From Gaeumannomyces sp. JS-464 (Eukaryota; Ascomycota; Sordariomycetes; Magnaporthales; Magnaporthaceae), in the NCBI GenBank assembly GCA_002197995.1, contig NGZR01000005.1, forward strand, positions 992,001 to 1,056,000: a DNA stretch of 64,000 nt, written 5' to 3'. This document shows, in pieces, positions 31,578 to 43,492 of the stretch; the first letter of the stretch is position 1; each line of letters starts with the position of its first letter. The notes under the pieces are model-generated. The model searched no databases, was not told the origin of the DNA, and saw only the letters and a list, made by a program, of their open reading frames with translations. The translations under genes and the position numbers were made by a program.

Positions 31578-32364
31578 ATGCATCCCCGCGATGAAGAGAT
31601 ATCTGCAGAAGAAATGCGACAGAGAATGGAGGCAATGCTGGATAATTTGCGTCGGGAAGTTTCTCCCTGCTCCGGGACGGCCACAACGTCGACCGCCACG
31701 TCCCCTTACGCCTTCCGCTGCCTGGTTCTTCCGCGAGGCGAAATGACAACAGCATCCAAGGTGCTGTGTCTATGGCAGTTCTCCTTGGTCTCTGCAATGT
31801 CAGACTCATCGGCATCTGGGGTCTGGTTATCTTATCCGCTTACTTGTCCGAGTACAGCTTTCTGGTAACCCGCGAGGAGCCGTACGATGCCCGCGTCGTC
31901 GAGGCCTTCAATTTCAAGATGAGGGGGCTTGTTTTTCACGCCATAACCCTGTCATTGATGCCCCTTGTTCGTCGTGGGATCCTTTGGACCATCTCCGCCG
32001 TGGCAGCCTTGCCGCATCTATTCACCAGTTCCACAGAGCCCTGCTCTCTTTGCTGGGCTTCTTTCTGCTCTGGTGATTTGTTTGAGCATCGCATGGCTGG
32101 CACGGCGGGGATCTCTTCCATTACCGCGGCAAACACTAATACCAAAGTCATGTGAGCCCTCCTCAGACAAGTCATCTGTGTTGTCTCATACATTGAAGGC
32201 TGTCACCTGACACCTGTATACGCCCATGTATAGCCTATTCACCACACGCCCTTATCACCATCGTCATCTTCACCCTACTCGAGACCCTGCGAGGTGTCCA
32301 GAAAGCCGTGATGTGGCGCCGCAGGATATACGCAAAGCTGGCAAGCGTCCTTCCTGTGGCTTGA
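31578..32364 (+). pseudogene. Multi-pass membrane protein gene with two apparent frameshifts
   Basis: The reading starts with a charged helix (DEEISAEEMRQRMEAMLDN). It changes frame near 31660 to a membrane block (GLCNVRLIGIWGLVILSAYL, later GILWTISAVAALPHLF), and again between about 32020 and 32045 to another membrane helix (FAGLLSALVICLSIAWLARRG). An 80-base intron (32153-32232; GTGAGC donor, CTGAC branch, TATAG acceptor) then joins in correct phase to a last exon with HALITIVIFTLLETLRGVQ and a stop at 32364. The two changes are one base missing and one extra. Family unknown; four or five membrane segments. The last exon overlaps the 5' part of the HET reading frame. Confidence 0.45.
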
Positions 32365-34432
32365 TCTTGCAAGATATCTACCGCCTCTACCACCATACTC
32401 GCCACCAAAACCATGGACTTACCGACCGCTCACCCAGGCTAGACAGATCCGACTGGTTCGGCTACATCGCTGGATTCCCTTTCTCGGTGTTAATTAGGGC
32501 AACAATCACGCACGTGGGCCTTGAGAACTCACCTCGCTACGACGCGATCTCATACCACTGGGGCACTTCCAAGGAGCGGTGCCGGCTCAAGGTACTAGAC
32601 GAGATAGACGCCTCCTCCACTCCCAAGTGGCTCGAAGTGTTCAAGCCAACTTATGACGCGCTCTACAACCTATCCTCCCCTTGGAAGACTCGACTAGTGT
32701 GGATCAACGCCGTCTGCATCGACCAATCACCATATACCAGCAACACGGAGAAGGGCTCTCAGGTCATGCTTATGAGAGAGATATACGGAAAAGCCAACCG
32801 TGTCGTCGTTTATCTGGGCAACTCTATCCTAGCGCCCGCAGCTCACAGCCTGATCCACGAGCTTATTCTCATGCGTTCCGCCGGATGTTCCGGCTCAGAG
32901 CTCTACCAAGCAGTGTCAGGGGGTGAGGGGATGAGCATTAGATGGCTGTCCCTAATAGACTTGCTTGCCCAGCCTTGGTTCATCCGTGTCTGGGTGGTTC
33001 AGGAGGTCGCTGCAGCCTAACTCAGCCCACCAAGGGTTTGGTACCGTGGAAGACTTTACGACTGGTCTTGTCTCCTCGAAACGTTTGAGCTGCTCGAAGG
33101 TTTCGAGATGACTGGCTTCCTGCAGACCATACACCAGGGCGGGTGGCAGCCAATCATCTCCAGAGCATGCGAAGCATGGACGACATACGCAAAGGGGTGT
33201 TTTTGGCTGATGTGAACAGATGGTCAAAGGGCCTGATGCAGAACCCAGCACCCCTGTCCTACCTCCTGGAAAGCTCCATGGCCCACCAGGCTACCGACGC
33301 TAGGGACAAGGTCTTCGCTCTGCTTGGTTTGATGGGAGACGAACCTCCTCCCACGCTCACTCCAGACTACGGCGCTGAGACAACCGCCGAGCCCGTCTAC
33401 GTCAACACGGCAAAGTACCTCCTGACAACCGAGGAGCCACTCGCATTTCTTCAGTTGGCCGGAGTGGGTGTTAGCAGGCGCCATTGAGCACTCCCTTCCT
33501 GGGCCCCGGACTGGATAGACTCGGCCGACCGGGGCGCGCCCATGTCGTCAACCCTCTGGGACAAGTCGCATGTCCGCTACTATTACCGAGCGACTAGAAG
33601 CGCCAGGCCTGTTTTTAGCATCGACAAGGTCGGCGATCGTGAGTCCATTCGGCTCCCATGCACGCGCGTGGACACTTTGACGCACCTCAGCGCAGTGCAC
33701 ACGCCGGCCATTGAGGACGATGAGTTCGTATTGAGGGCGCCGGCGACGTTTGTCGATCCCCGAGACATGTTGGAGGCTCATCGATGGCATGAAGAAACAC
33801 TCGCCATAGCGTTAGCGAGCCATGCTCCAGACCCGTACCCACGTGGGCGACAAACCGCGCCCTGGACGGGGTCCGCTGCAGCAACCACCTCAAAGGCAAA
33901 AGACAGCGGCAAGCCGGCTGCCCAGGGGCGGGCCACAGCGCAGCCACTGCGAGAGGTTTTCTGGCGTGTCCTGACGGGCGACCTCAACATGCGCTGGATG
34001 ATACGCCCGGCCCCGATGTCCCGCGAGGAGGACTACAACAACTGGGTCTTCTTCATGGCCGAAATGGTCGCCTACCTAGCCGTCGACAGCAAAGACACGC
34101 GCGTACCCGTCCACGACGCGGCCTTCTGGCGTAGATATGACGCCGGAATGCTGTTTGCCAACGCCATGGCAAGCTGCGCTGTCGGGCGCCGCGTCTGTGT
34201 CACGGGTGCCGGCCGCTTAGGCTGCGTCCCGCCGCTGTGCCAGGTCGGGGACGAAGTGGTGCTCATTCACGGGGCGCCTACGCCGTTTGTCTTCAGGAAA
34301 GTGGCTCCAGAAACAGGAGCAGACAGCAATCTCTACGAGCTGGTTGGTGCCTGCTACATGCATGGCATCATGGATGGGGAGGCATTTCCGGCCAACGGCG
34401 TCCAAGAAGCGGAGCAGCTCGTCTTCGTTTGA
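32226..34432 (+). pseudogene. HET-domain (heterokaryon incompatibility) pseudogene
   Basis: The N-terminal HET block is clear: YDAISYHWG, VWINAVCIDQ, REIYGKANRVVVYLG and WVVQEV. The open frame from 32226 overlaps the preceding gene's last exon in another frame, so the original start was probably later or has been lost. Defects: TAA at 33018-33020 just after the VQEV motif; a frame change with probable small deletion near 33140, after which ANHLQSMRSMDDIR and AHQATDARDKVFALLGL follow; and TGA at 33485-33487 before PSWAPDW. From there the frame is open to 34432, with the C-terminal VGRRVCVTGAGRLGCVPP and GDEVVLIHG motifs of this family. Both stops could arise from C-to-T change (CAA to TAA, CGA to TGA). 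HET proteins trigger cell death after non-self fusion. Confidence 0.8.
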
Positions 34433-34942
34433 CGGGCATCGCTGTGCATACCCTCAAAATCTGCCTGCCCGCTGTGATTAGCCGTTGGTGGGCCTCCACC
34501 GACAGACCAGTTACCCTGAAAGCAGGCTGCCGTGCTTCTCCTCCAATCCAAGGTCTCCCCGGCGCACCCCCGCTATCGCGCCAACTGAGCTCTGGATGCA
34601 ACAGCCCAGATCGGGGCAGCCTAGCGCCCGTTTGGCCAATGAGAAGCGCTGGCTAGCCCACCTCACTTTTTCTTCTCCTCGATCTGATGCAAACAACCCT
34701 CCATCACCTACATGTGCCTCCTAGAAGCTTGGACAGATTCCCCAGCTCCCCCCTCCCCCTCACCAAGCAGCTTTGCTTCTTGTTCTTTACCTAGCCCCTC
34801 TCCCGGCTCCAGAATGCTTTCTACTGCTTTCGGGCATCCCTCTCCGACTTCTTTCGCTTGTCCCAGTCAGACTCAAGTTTCCAAGCCCCACGCCCACGCA
34901 AAACAACACTGCCCGCCGCCATAGACAGCACTGTCCGTCGCC
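34433..34942. other. Promoter region of the dynamin-like gene
   Basis: Strongly pyrimidine-rich over its last 200 bases, as in many fungal promoters and 5' leaders. No gene. Confidence 0.5.
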
Positions 34943-37704
34943 ATGGCCATAGGAGGCGCGTCCGGGGCCGACCTCCGGTCCAGGGAGCATCGAGCCCTGT
35001 TCGACATCATCGACAGGCTCCGCTCCCACGGCATCGGCGAGGTCATCGACCTGCCTGAGATCATCGTTTGCGGCGACCAGTCTGCAGGCAAAAGCTCCGT
35101 CCTTGAGGCCATCTCTGGACACCCCTTCCCGACCAAAGACGGCGTTTGCACTCGGTTCGTAACCGAGCTGGTCCTCCGACGAGAGCCCAAGCACAAGTTC
35201 AAGGTCTCAATCAACCCTGGCCCCGAGCGAGGCACGAGAGACGCCGAGCGGCTGCGCGCCTTCTCTGACACCATCCGGTCCGAGCAACGACTCGATGAGG
35301 TCGTCGAGGCAGCCAAGCAGGCCATGGGGCTGTCAGACTCGAAGCGCTTCAGCAACGATGTCCTGCGCGTCGAGATCTGCGGTCCCGACCAGGCCCATCT
35401 GACAATGGTTGATCTGCCAGGCATCTTCCGCGCAGGTAGTTCCGAGCAGTCGGTCGAGGACGTCAAGACTGTCAGCGCCATGGTGCACAAAGCCATGAAG
35501 CGCCCCCGAAGCATCATCCTGGCTGTCGTCTCGGCCAACAACGAGTTTAACAACCAAGAAATCACTGAGCTGGCGCGGAAGCTCGACCCGACGCGATCTC
35601 GCACTCTCGGTCTGATCACCAAGCCCGACAAGCTTGACGAGGGCACCCATTCCGAGGAGTTCTACATCAAGCTCGCCCGCAACGAAGAGGTACACCTAGA
35701 GCTTGGTTGGCACGTCCTGCGCAACAAGGGCAGCAACGAAACGAGCGACACCAGCGCAGAGGCGCGAGACAACATCGAGAAGATGTTTTTCTCCAAGGGC
35801 GCCTGGCTTTTGGTGGATCCTTCTCTTCTTGGCGTCGCCGCCCTTCGCAAGAGGCTGAGCGAGGTGCTTGGAGGGTCGATCTTGACCAATCTTCCTGCGT
35901 TACGCGAAGATGTGCTGTCCAACATTCACAAGTGCGAGGACACCCTCACCAAGCTGGGAGACCCCCGCAGCAGCCCAGGAGAGCAGCGCAGATACCTCCT
36001 CGCTGTCAGCCGGCGCTTCTCTGCCCTCATGACCGCCGCGATCGAGGGCAACTACAGCGACAGCTTCTTCGGCGATGCCAAAACTGACGAGGGCTATGCC
36101 AAGCGTATCCGGGCCATAGTTCAAAACACTTTGCGAGACTTTGGAGAGAAGATGCACCGGCAAGGCAAGCTTCAGAGACTCCTAGACGATAACGAGGCCG
36201 TTGAAGGTGGAGGCCCCGATATGCCGGAGAACGTCTGGCGCTCGGACTATCTCAGGCAGGTGACAACCCTGATGGACCGGAGCAAGGGCCGTGAGCTTCC
36301 TGGGACCTTCAACCCCCTCATCATCGCCGATCTCTTCAGAAAGCAATGCCGGCCTTGGGAAGGTCTTGCGGCAGAGACCACATCGACGATCGTCGAGGCG
36401 GTCACGTGGATGGCTCTCACAGTTCTTCGCCATGTCGCCTTGGCCAAAACAGTCGGTGGCATCTCCTCCATTGTGGAGCAGGGCATCGAGGAGCGGCAGC
36501 AGCAGCTGGACGCCAAGGTCAAGGAAATTCTGGCTCCCCACTACGAGGGCCACCCAATCACCTATGACCATTACCTTACAGACATGGTGAAGAAGGCCCA
36601 GAAGCAGCGCCGAGAGAAACACCGAGCAGAGGCCCTCAAAGATGTGATAGAGTCGGCTGTATCAGGCGCCAAGAATCGTCGCGCGCTGTACTCAGCCATG
36701 GAACATGGCGACGCCCCGTCCAGTCCCTCAAGCTATATTGAAATTGGGGAGGTCATAGAGCTCCTGAGCCAGCTCGAGAGCAAGGAAACTGACCTCGAGG
36801 AAGAGGCGAGCGGGCTGGCCACCGACTACGCTGAGGCATACTACAAGGCCAGTCTCACGTCATGCCGGGGTGTCTACCTCCTGTACCTGATGGCCGGCGT
36901 ACTGACATTCTTCTTGATGATTCTTAACAGGTCGCCCTCAAGGGGTTCATTGACGAGATCGCCAACCTTGCCGTCGAACGACAGCTCATTCGTCAGCTCC
37001 CGAATCTCTTCACCCCCGAGATGATCCTGGAACTGACGGACGAGCAAATCTCGGCGCTGGCCTCGGAGGACGACCAAGCCATCGCTGAACGCCATCGCTG
37101 TCAGAATCTCCTCACCGCCCTGCAGAAGAGTCTGGACGACCTCAGACGCCTGCAAAGTGCCCGCGTTGACAACAAGCTCCCGCAACTTAACCGTGAGTCT
37201 CCACCTCCATTCCCCGGGATTTTTCCGGGTTACTCTCCATGGATGACAGCGCTTTCGACAGGATCTGAAGATCCGCAGATCCGCGCAATAGAATAGGAAT
37301 CATGCTAACCATCCCACCACACAGGCCCATCCATTCCCGTCGCCGTCGGTTCAGCTAGCACATCTGTTGCCGGCGGACGATCAACCACCCCAGACCCCAG
37401 CAACAGCCCACCGCCGAACAACAGAGTGGAGACCCCCAAGTCCGAGAGTTCCGCCTTCAAAGAGAGTTTCTGGGCTAAGAAGAGCCCTGCCCCCGTGACG
37501 ACCTCCGAAGAGGTTGCGGAAGCTGAATATAATGTCAGTCTCTCAAAGGCTCCGCCACTTCCTTTCGCCGGCTGGGGCAGTACTGTCAGCTGGGGTGATC
37601 CGCATTCGAGTACGGCCTCGAAAAAGAAGAAAAAGGCAAAAGCTGCTGCTGCAGTCGAAATTGCGCCTGTCTGCGAAGACCCGGAGCCTGAGATGGAGCT
37701 TTAG
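34943..37704 (+). CDS. Dynamin/Mx-like large GTPase
   Basis: Exons 34943-36847, 36931-37192 and 37325-37704, 848 residues. GTPase motifs in order: G1 GDQSAGKSS (about residues 44-52), a conserved Thr in CTRF for G2, G3 VDLPG (about 156-160) and G4 TKPD (about 226-229). Middle-domain and effector-domain helices follow, with YYK-VALKGFIDEI across the first intron, then a Pro/Ser and Lys-rich tail (SKKKKKAKAAAA) that would be disordered. Typical function is membrane remodelling by GTP-driven self-assembly; fungal Mx-like members are often species-specific and unstudied. The first intron is best read as GC-AG (AAG|GCCAGT...CAG, 83 bases) because it restores the conserved YYKVALK; a weak GT donor 27 bases on would add a few residues instead. 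It follows a HET pseudogene directly. Confidence 0.85.
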
Positions 37705-38902
37705 CGGCCAGCAGTGCAAGCAGGAATTTGGTAAGAAATGCAGCTAGGATTGAACCATTTCTGGAGCCGGGGGCCTGATTACATCGCCTTTATATTTTCA
37801 ACCCTCCTCTAGCGATCTTCGCGTGATGGGTCCAAGCGGTTGCTGTAGAGTTCTTATTCATTCCTTTGATCACTGGAAATTTCCGAGATGAGGTGCATGT
37901 ACATTTACAAATTCGAACCTTTTATGCATTACGGGTTCTTTTCCCTTTTCACAGTCAATGGCTTTTCTCCCCGTAGTCTTCTCAACCATTGCCGCCGTGC
38001 AAAGTGGTAGCAGATCCGGCAGTTACCTACCGTTAACACACATTAACAATTGCCCCAAAGAGAGAACGTACCACTTCGGAACGTGTACAAGTCAAAGATA
38101 CGGGTTTAAGCTTGGCAAAGAGGGGGAAAGGTTCAGAAGGGGAAAAGGGGCAGGAAAACGGAAGAAAATAAGGAACAGGAAAAGGGAAGGCAAAAAGGGA
38201 AGGTGGAAAAGGAAAAGAAAAAGGAATAAGAGGCAAGTTAGGAATGAATTCCGGCATTGCAGGTATCAACAAGAAATTCCCCTAGGGTAGGTGAGGGTAA
38301 AGTAGGCCGCATCAACGGATAATCCATCTCTCCGTCGGGTCAACTTGCTGACAGTCAGAAAGTTCTCAATCTTGCGTGTATTCCACCCAATGCCAGTCAC
38401 TGGATCTAATGCTGAAAGAATTTGTCAATTATCTAACCATAATCACAGGCACAGGCGTGAGGATCATTCCGCATTCGGTAAATCGTAACTCCGCCCCGCC
38501 GCTTCCCAGAGTCTTGCGGCCCACTCATCTTCCAAATTATCAGGCTATTTGTGTTTCTTTGCGGAGGTGAACTAGGTAATTCCGACGTCTTTTCAAATAT
38601 TATACACACCGGTGTATGATTTGTAAAAATATTTCAGGCTTAGCGATCTATTACAAGGTTGGTAGGATGCTTGTCTGTGTGTAAGCCTATGGCGGTGTGA
38701 GCGGATCACCCAGGAGGCGAGAGTATCACAAGATGAAGGGGACGAGATCGTTGAGCATGGCTGAGGAAATAAATAGTGATAGCCTCATACGTATATAAAG
38801 TGATGGAAGTGCCCATCATCGAGTAGCCTTTGCTTGATGCCCACAGCTCACCGCAGACAAGAAAGCAAAGCGACCTCTTCTACAGATCAACCAAACGTAA
38901 CA
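37705..38902. other. Intergenic region
   Basis: Contains a purine-rich stretch (38100-38240, many GGAAAA and AAGGGAA runs) and AT-rich sequence before the hydrolase gene. No gene is seen. Confidence 0.45.
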
Positions 38903-40240
38903 ATGCTCACCACCCGGACATTCTCCTTGGGCTGGCTTGTCGCCTCTAGCGCTGCCATGGCTGCGCGGGTGGCCAATCCCAACAAGCATTGCGTCCAGTT
39001 CGAGGTTCCCGTTCCCGTGGTGGCGACCAACAAGCACTACAACATGCCCCAGGTTGAGAACGATGTTGACGCCGTCGACTGGGCCTTAAACTTCAGCATC
39101 CGGACTGCACCCAAAAACAATGCGGATCGCATCCTTGGCGACGTGCCCATCAACCGCTCCTTCAAGATCAGCGCCGAGCTTTGCGTCCCCTCGCAGAAGA
39201 CAGATAAGGCCGACATCCTGCAGATCGTCGTGCAGGGCAATGGATGGGACAAGCGGTATTTTGACGCTCTGGAGGACTCGGGATAATAGGGCGGTGTTTC
39301 TAACATGGTGTTTTCCTGCGCCAGATACTGGGATATCCGGGTCAAGCCAGAGGAACACTCGTACGTCGACGCGGCCATCGCCAAGGGGTACTCAATCCTC
39401 ACGTGGGACCGGATCGGGACCGGCAAGTCAGACCTCGCCGACGCCTACGACGAGGTGCAGCTGATCACCGAGATCGAGGTCCTGGCCGGGCTCACCAAGC
39501 TGGCGCGCGATGGCAAGCTGCTCAGCTCTGCCGGCAAGACGGCCGAAGCCTCGACCGTGGCCGAGCCGAAGCCGTCGCGCGTCGTGCACGTCGCGCACTC
39601 GTTCGGGTCGTACCTCACGTTCGGCTTCCTGCTCAAGCACCCGACGCTCTCGGACGCGGCGCTGCTGACGAGCTTCTTCCCCAACGCCACCCAGCTGGGC
39701 GCGGTCAAGGTCGCGACGTTCGAGCACGACTACGCGGCGCAGCACGACGCGGCACGGTTCGGGAAGTTTGGACCGGGGTATATTGTGCTCACGCAGGAGA
39801 ACGCGCTGCAGAAACTGTACCTCAACAAGGGAGGTTTCGAGCCGGAGCTGCTGGCGTACACGGAGAAGGTCAAGCAGCCCGAGGCCGTGGCGCTGTACGC
39901 CTCGGACCACCAGATCCAGTACGCGACCAGCGATCGGCTGTTCCATGGTCCGGTGCAGGTATGTGGACGTCTTCAGGGCGGGTATGGTTTGCGATACGCC
40001 GAATCGAAGTGTTGACACTCTCGTTCCCTCCAGATCATCGTCGGCGAGAAGGACTACCCTCTCTGCAACGGGTACTGCCCGGGCACATTCGACGAGGCAA
40101 ACATCAGAAACATCTTTGCCAACGCGACGGACGTGGAAGTCAAGGTGCTAGACAACACGGCGCATGCACTGGCTGTGCACAAGAGCGCTCCTGCCGGGTA
40201 CAAGCTCATGTTTGACTTCCTGTCGGGGCACGGGTTTTGA
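38903..40240 (+). CDS. Secreted alpha/beta hydrolase
   Basis: Exons 38903-39255, 39325-39958 and 40034-40240 (397 residues); introns of 69 and 75 bases with GTATTT and GTATGT donors, in correct phase. The start at 38903 is chosen because a signal peptide follows at once (LGWLVASSAAMAARV). Core features of the fold: KRYWDIRVKPEEHSYVDAA, TWDRIGTGKSD, and a nucleophile elbow VAHSFGSYL with Ser near residue 209 in place of the strict GxSxG. A late His in NTAHALAVHKSAP probably completes the triad. Two Cys in YPLCNGYCPG suggest a secreted, disulphide-bonded enzyme. Substrate unknown; esterase or peptidase-like action is possible. Confidence 0.75.
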
Positions 40241-41494
40241 TAATGGGGCGACAAATGTAGCTGCAGTAGGGCGCGACACTTGTGGTGGTGATAGAGGGGG
40301 ATGTGAGTGATCACAAGCTCAAAGGGAACCTCAAGGATTACTGATCGTCGGTCTCTCGAGGGGACACGCACACGATAACCTTCTTGGCTTGAGCCACTGT
40401 CCTACGGGTAGGATCCATGTTTATTCATAGAATAGAACGCGAAGCCATCCGCGGGGGTCAAGCGAAGCGGGACCAGCTGTTGTGATTTGGGCCTGTTTCT
40501 TGAGTCTGCAGGAGTCGAGGCTTCGCAAGCACATAATCGACATAAGGATGTGCTCGAGATCGTCGGATCAATGCGTTCGTTAAATGTTGTTCAGAGTGGA
40601 CTGGCGGGGGCTCTAGATTGATCCCATGACCAAAGAAAATCGAGCGTGCCCAGGATGGATCAGTCTACATAGATATTTCGCGAGGCAAGACTGCGCGGTC
40701 CGCTGGCCTCCGCCTCGCGACCTTGGCCCCTGGCAGCCAGCACAGACGCGCATCAGACATGTCGCAAGATCGGCGACTGGACGGCCCGCTAGTTGCCGCC
40801 TTGCGAACACGACCAGGCACGTAGGCGCCTTGGGCTGCTAGTGGCGGCGGATGGGCGGGTTGTGCACTTTCCATGGACATTAGCTCCTTGGTGGGAATGG
40901 TGCGTGCGGGAACAATTCCGCAGTGGCACCCATGTCCTTGCTTTTCCTTCCTTACTTCCTCGTGATCCTTGGGGCACTCCGGTCTTCCCTGCTGCGGGAG
41001 AGTCGGCGTTATGCCAAGAAGTTATGATGCAGGCCCCCCCAACGACCAACACGAGGCCTGCCGCAAATCAAATGTCAATCCTCGCCTCATTTTCGGGGCC
41101 GCCAACGCAGGGCCTCAGCCGGGATCATCGGATAGGGCGATACCAGGAAGCGATTCTGTCTGTGCGGCGGTGCGACTGACATCCATCACTGTTCCATCGC
41201 TTCCGGTGACTCCAACGGCAACTGCTCCAGCGCTCACTGTGCCCTGTATCGCAGCTGTGTGGGGGTGGGGTCAGACTCGACCAGACAGATTTGGCTGGTG
41301 GCCTCGTCGAATTGGGATTGGCCTCCGCGTGCTTTATTTTGCGTTAGCGCGGCGGTGAAGAGACGGCCCACCGGCCTTGCCTATTCGTGCTATTTAAAAA
41401 TCTGGCCGCCGTCCGTTCAATCCGAAGGGGACTGGAATATCGGCTCGAAGCCTCCTATCATCAACAGTCCAGAGTGTATACCAAACCAGACGCA
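40241..41494. other. Intergenic region
   Basis: Long spacer before the membrane-protein gene. No supported coding region. Confidence 0.45.
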
Positions 41495-42770
41495 ATGGCG
41501 TACATCGCGGCCTCGCCGTGGTTCCTCATCGCGCTCGCCGTCGCGGGCGCGTACTGCATCATGGGCCTGGGCTTCCGGACCGGCCTTGGCGACTTCAACG
41601 ACAAGCTGGCCGCCGAGTTCCCGACGCGGATGCCCGGCTTCGACACCGACGGCACGCTGCGCTCATCCTTCACCGGAAACGCCGGGTTCGACCAGCACAT
41701 CGCCGGCTTCGTCCGCTTTTTTGCCACCATGGGCACCGGCGAGCACCAGCCCCTCAGCCTCTTCTCCTTTTGGTTCTCGGGCCAGATCCTCGCGGGCTTG
41801 GTCATGATGACGCTCGACGGCCTGCGTGCCGGCAACCGAGGCAAGGCGATTAGCTAGTACGTTGACCATCCTCCGCCGTGGCCATGCCCCGCGGGTCGGC
41901 TCTGTTTCTCAAACCCGGACCTTCCGCTAACCTGCTCACACCCAGCACTGCGCTTTGGGGCCTGTGCTACCAAACCGTAACCTATGGCATCACCATCCCG
42001 GTCTACGTCGCCGTCTGGCTGTGGACCTCGCCCCTGGCGCACATGACAGCCACGGAAACTCCTGCCCGTGAGGTCGCCGCCGCCCTGGCCCTTGACGACG
42101 CCGATCTCTCGGTCATGCCGCACGCGCTGATCTGGGGCTACATTCTGCCCACCCTGCTGGCCTCTCTGCCCAGCCCCGCCGTCGTGACGCCTGACCAAAA
42201 GAGCAACTACATCCTGATCTGGCAGTTCTTCCCCGTCTGGACCAGCCTCGTGCTGCTCGTCCTGTCCACTGCCGCCCGTCGCCTCCGCCCCAGCCCCGGC
42301 TCGGATGCGGCAGCCGCCACGGCGACGGCCGACAGCCAGAAGAAGACCCTCGCGCACCGCTTGCGCTGGGTTTACATCTTTACGCTCACCGTTTCCACGG
42401 CCGTCCACGCCGTCGCGGTGCTGTACGCCGTCGTCCCCTCGCTGCGGCCCGGGTCGCTCGCGCCCCTGGACCCCACTTCGGTCACCCTGGTCAACACCTT
42501 CAAGCCGGCGCTGACCCCCTTCGAGGCCGTCCCCCCGTCAAGTCGTTTGGCGACGGGCTCCTGCTGCTGCTGCAGTACGACGTTTACTTTGCCGGCGCCG
42601 CTTTCCTTTACTGGGCGTCGTGCCAGTTCCGCGCCGCCACCGAGGCCCCCACCATGTCCAGCGTCCTGATCCTGTTGACCGGGCCTGTCGGAGCCGCGCT
42701 CACCCTGATGTGGCGCCGCGATGAGCGTCTGCTTCTCGGCAACGACGCGCCCAAGGCCAAGACGAACTAA
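41495..42770 (+). CDS. Polytopic membrane protein, one apparent frameshift
   Basis: Exons 41495-41856 and 41946-42770, intron of 89 bases (GTACGT donor, CAG acceptor). About eight membrane helices: WFLIALAVAGAYCIMGLGF and FSFWFSGQILAGLVMMTL in exon 1; ITIPVYVAVWLW, WGYILPTLLASL, FFPVWTSLVLLVLS and FTLTVSTAVHAVAVLYAVV in exon 2; then, after a frame change, LQYDVYFAGAAFLYWA and LILLTGPVGAALTLMWRRDE. The change occurs at a run of six C (42531-42536); seven would keep the frame to the stop at 42768-42770. The C-terminal GP-x-GAA-LMWRRDE end recalls integral membrane proteins found near fungal secondary-metabolite genes, including membrane terpene cyclases, but no such cluster is visible here, so no function is assigned. 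Confidence 0.65.
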
Positions 42771-43165
42771 AGAACGACGCCCACCGCTGTTAGATTCGGC
42801 AATGCTTCTAGACACATTGAGCAACGATTTTTGCGTTTCATTTTCGGCCGCCATTCGCAACCACACCCTGGGATTGCCGGCCAGGAGTACAACGTAGCGA
42901 TAAAACAAATCTCTTAGTACCCCTTGAATAGCAAACCAGACTCTCCCAGTCAAGTATGCTCTTGCGACATCTTTTGCGCCTCGACATGCTTGATCACGTG
43001 CCACATCTCCTTGACATCATCTAGCCCCTCGCTAACCACATTGATGACATCACCGCGCGTTTATAGACACGGGGAGAAACCCTCATGCGTCGTAAAGGAC
43101 GGCTGTAATGCTAACTCAACGACAGACACATACTCAAAATTACTCAACGAAACAAGCAAATCAAG
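42771..43165. other. Short intergenic region
   Basis: 3' flank of the membrane-protein gene and 5' flank of a small open frame. Nothing else is seen. Confidence 0.5.
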
Positions 43166-43492
43166 ATGGCCTCTCCCCTCAGGATCCTGAGCAAACACCC
43201 GTTACCCTTGGTGTCCAGCGGCGGCCTGGTGGTGCCAAGTTCCTCCGCCAAGGCCGCGCTGCTGCTCCCCGTCAGCGACCGCCGCCTCGTCCACGTCGGC
43301 ATGAAGAGCGGGACCACACCCGCTCCGATCCAGCCGTCCGAGGCCCAGGCCATCCCGCTCGGCGCTTATTACGAGTACGTCCTCAACCAGCCGCAACCGG
43401 TAGACAAACAGAAGCACTACGAGCCGCCGTCGTCTGCCGCGGGGGATGGCCAGCCATCGAAGTCCTCCGAGCCACCGAAACAGTCAACGTAG
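43166..43492 (+). CDS. Small hypothetical protein
   Basis: 108-codon frame with a good start context (CAAGATGGCC). The first half looks ordered (ALLLPVSDRRLVHVGMKSG, GAYYEYVLNQ), and the second half is a Pro/Ser/Lys-rich tail. There is no signal peptide, membrane helix or family I recognise. Support is modest: length, start context and a composition that resembles protein. Confidence 0.4.
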   Translation: MASPLRILSKHPLPLVSSGGLVVPSSSAKAALLLPVSDRRLVHVGMKSGTTPAPIQPSEAQAIPLGAYYEYVLNQPQPVDKQKHYEPPSSAAGDGQPSKSSEPPKQST

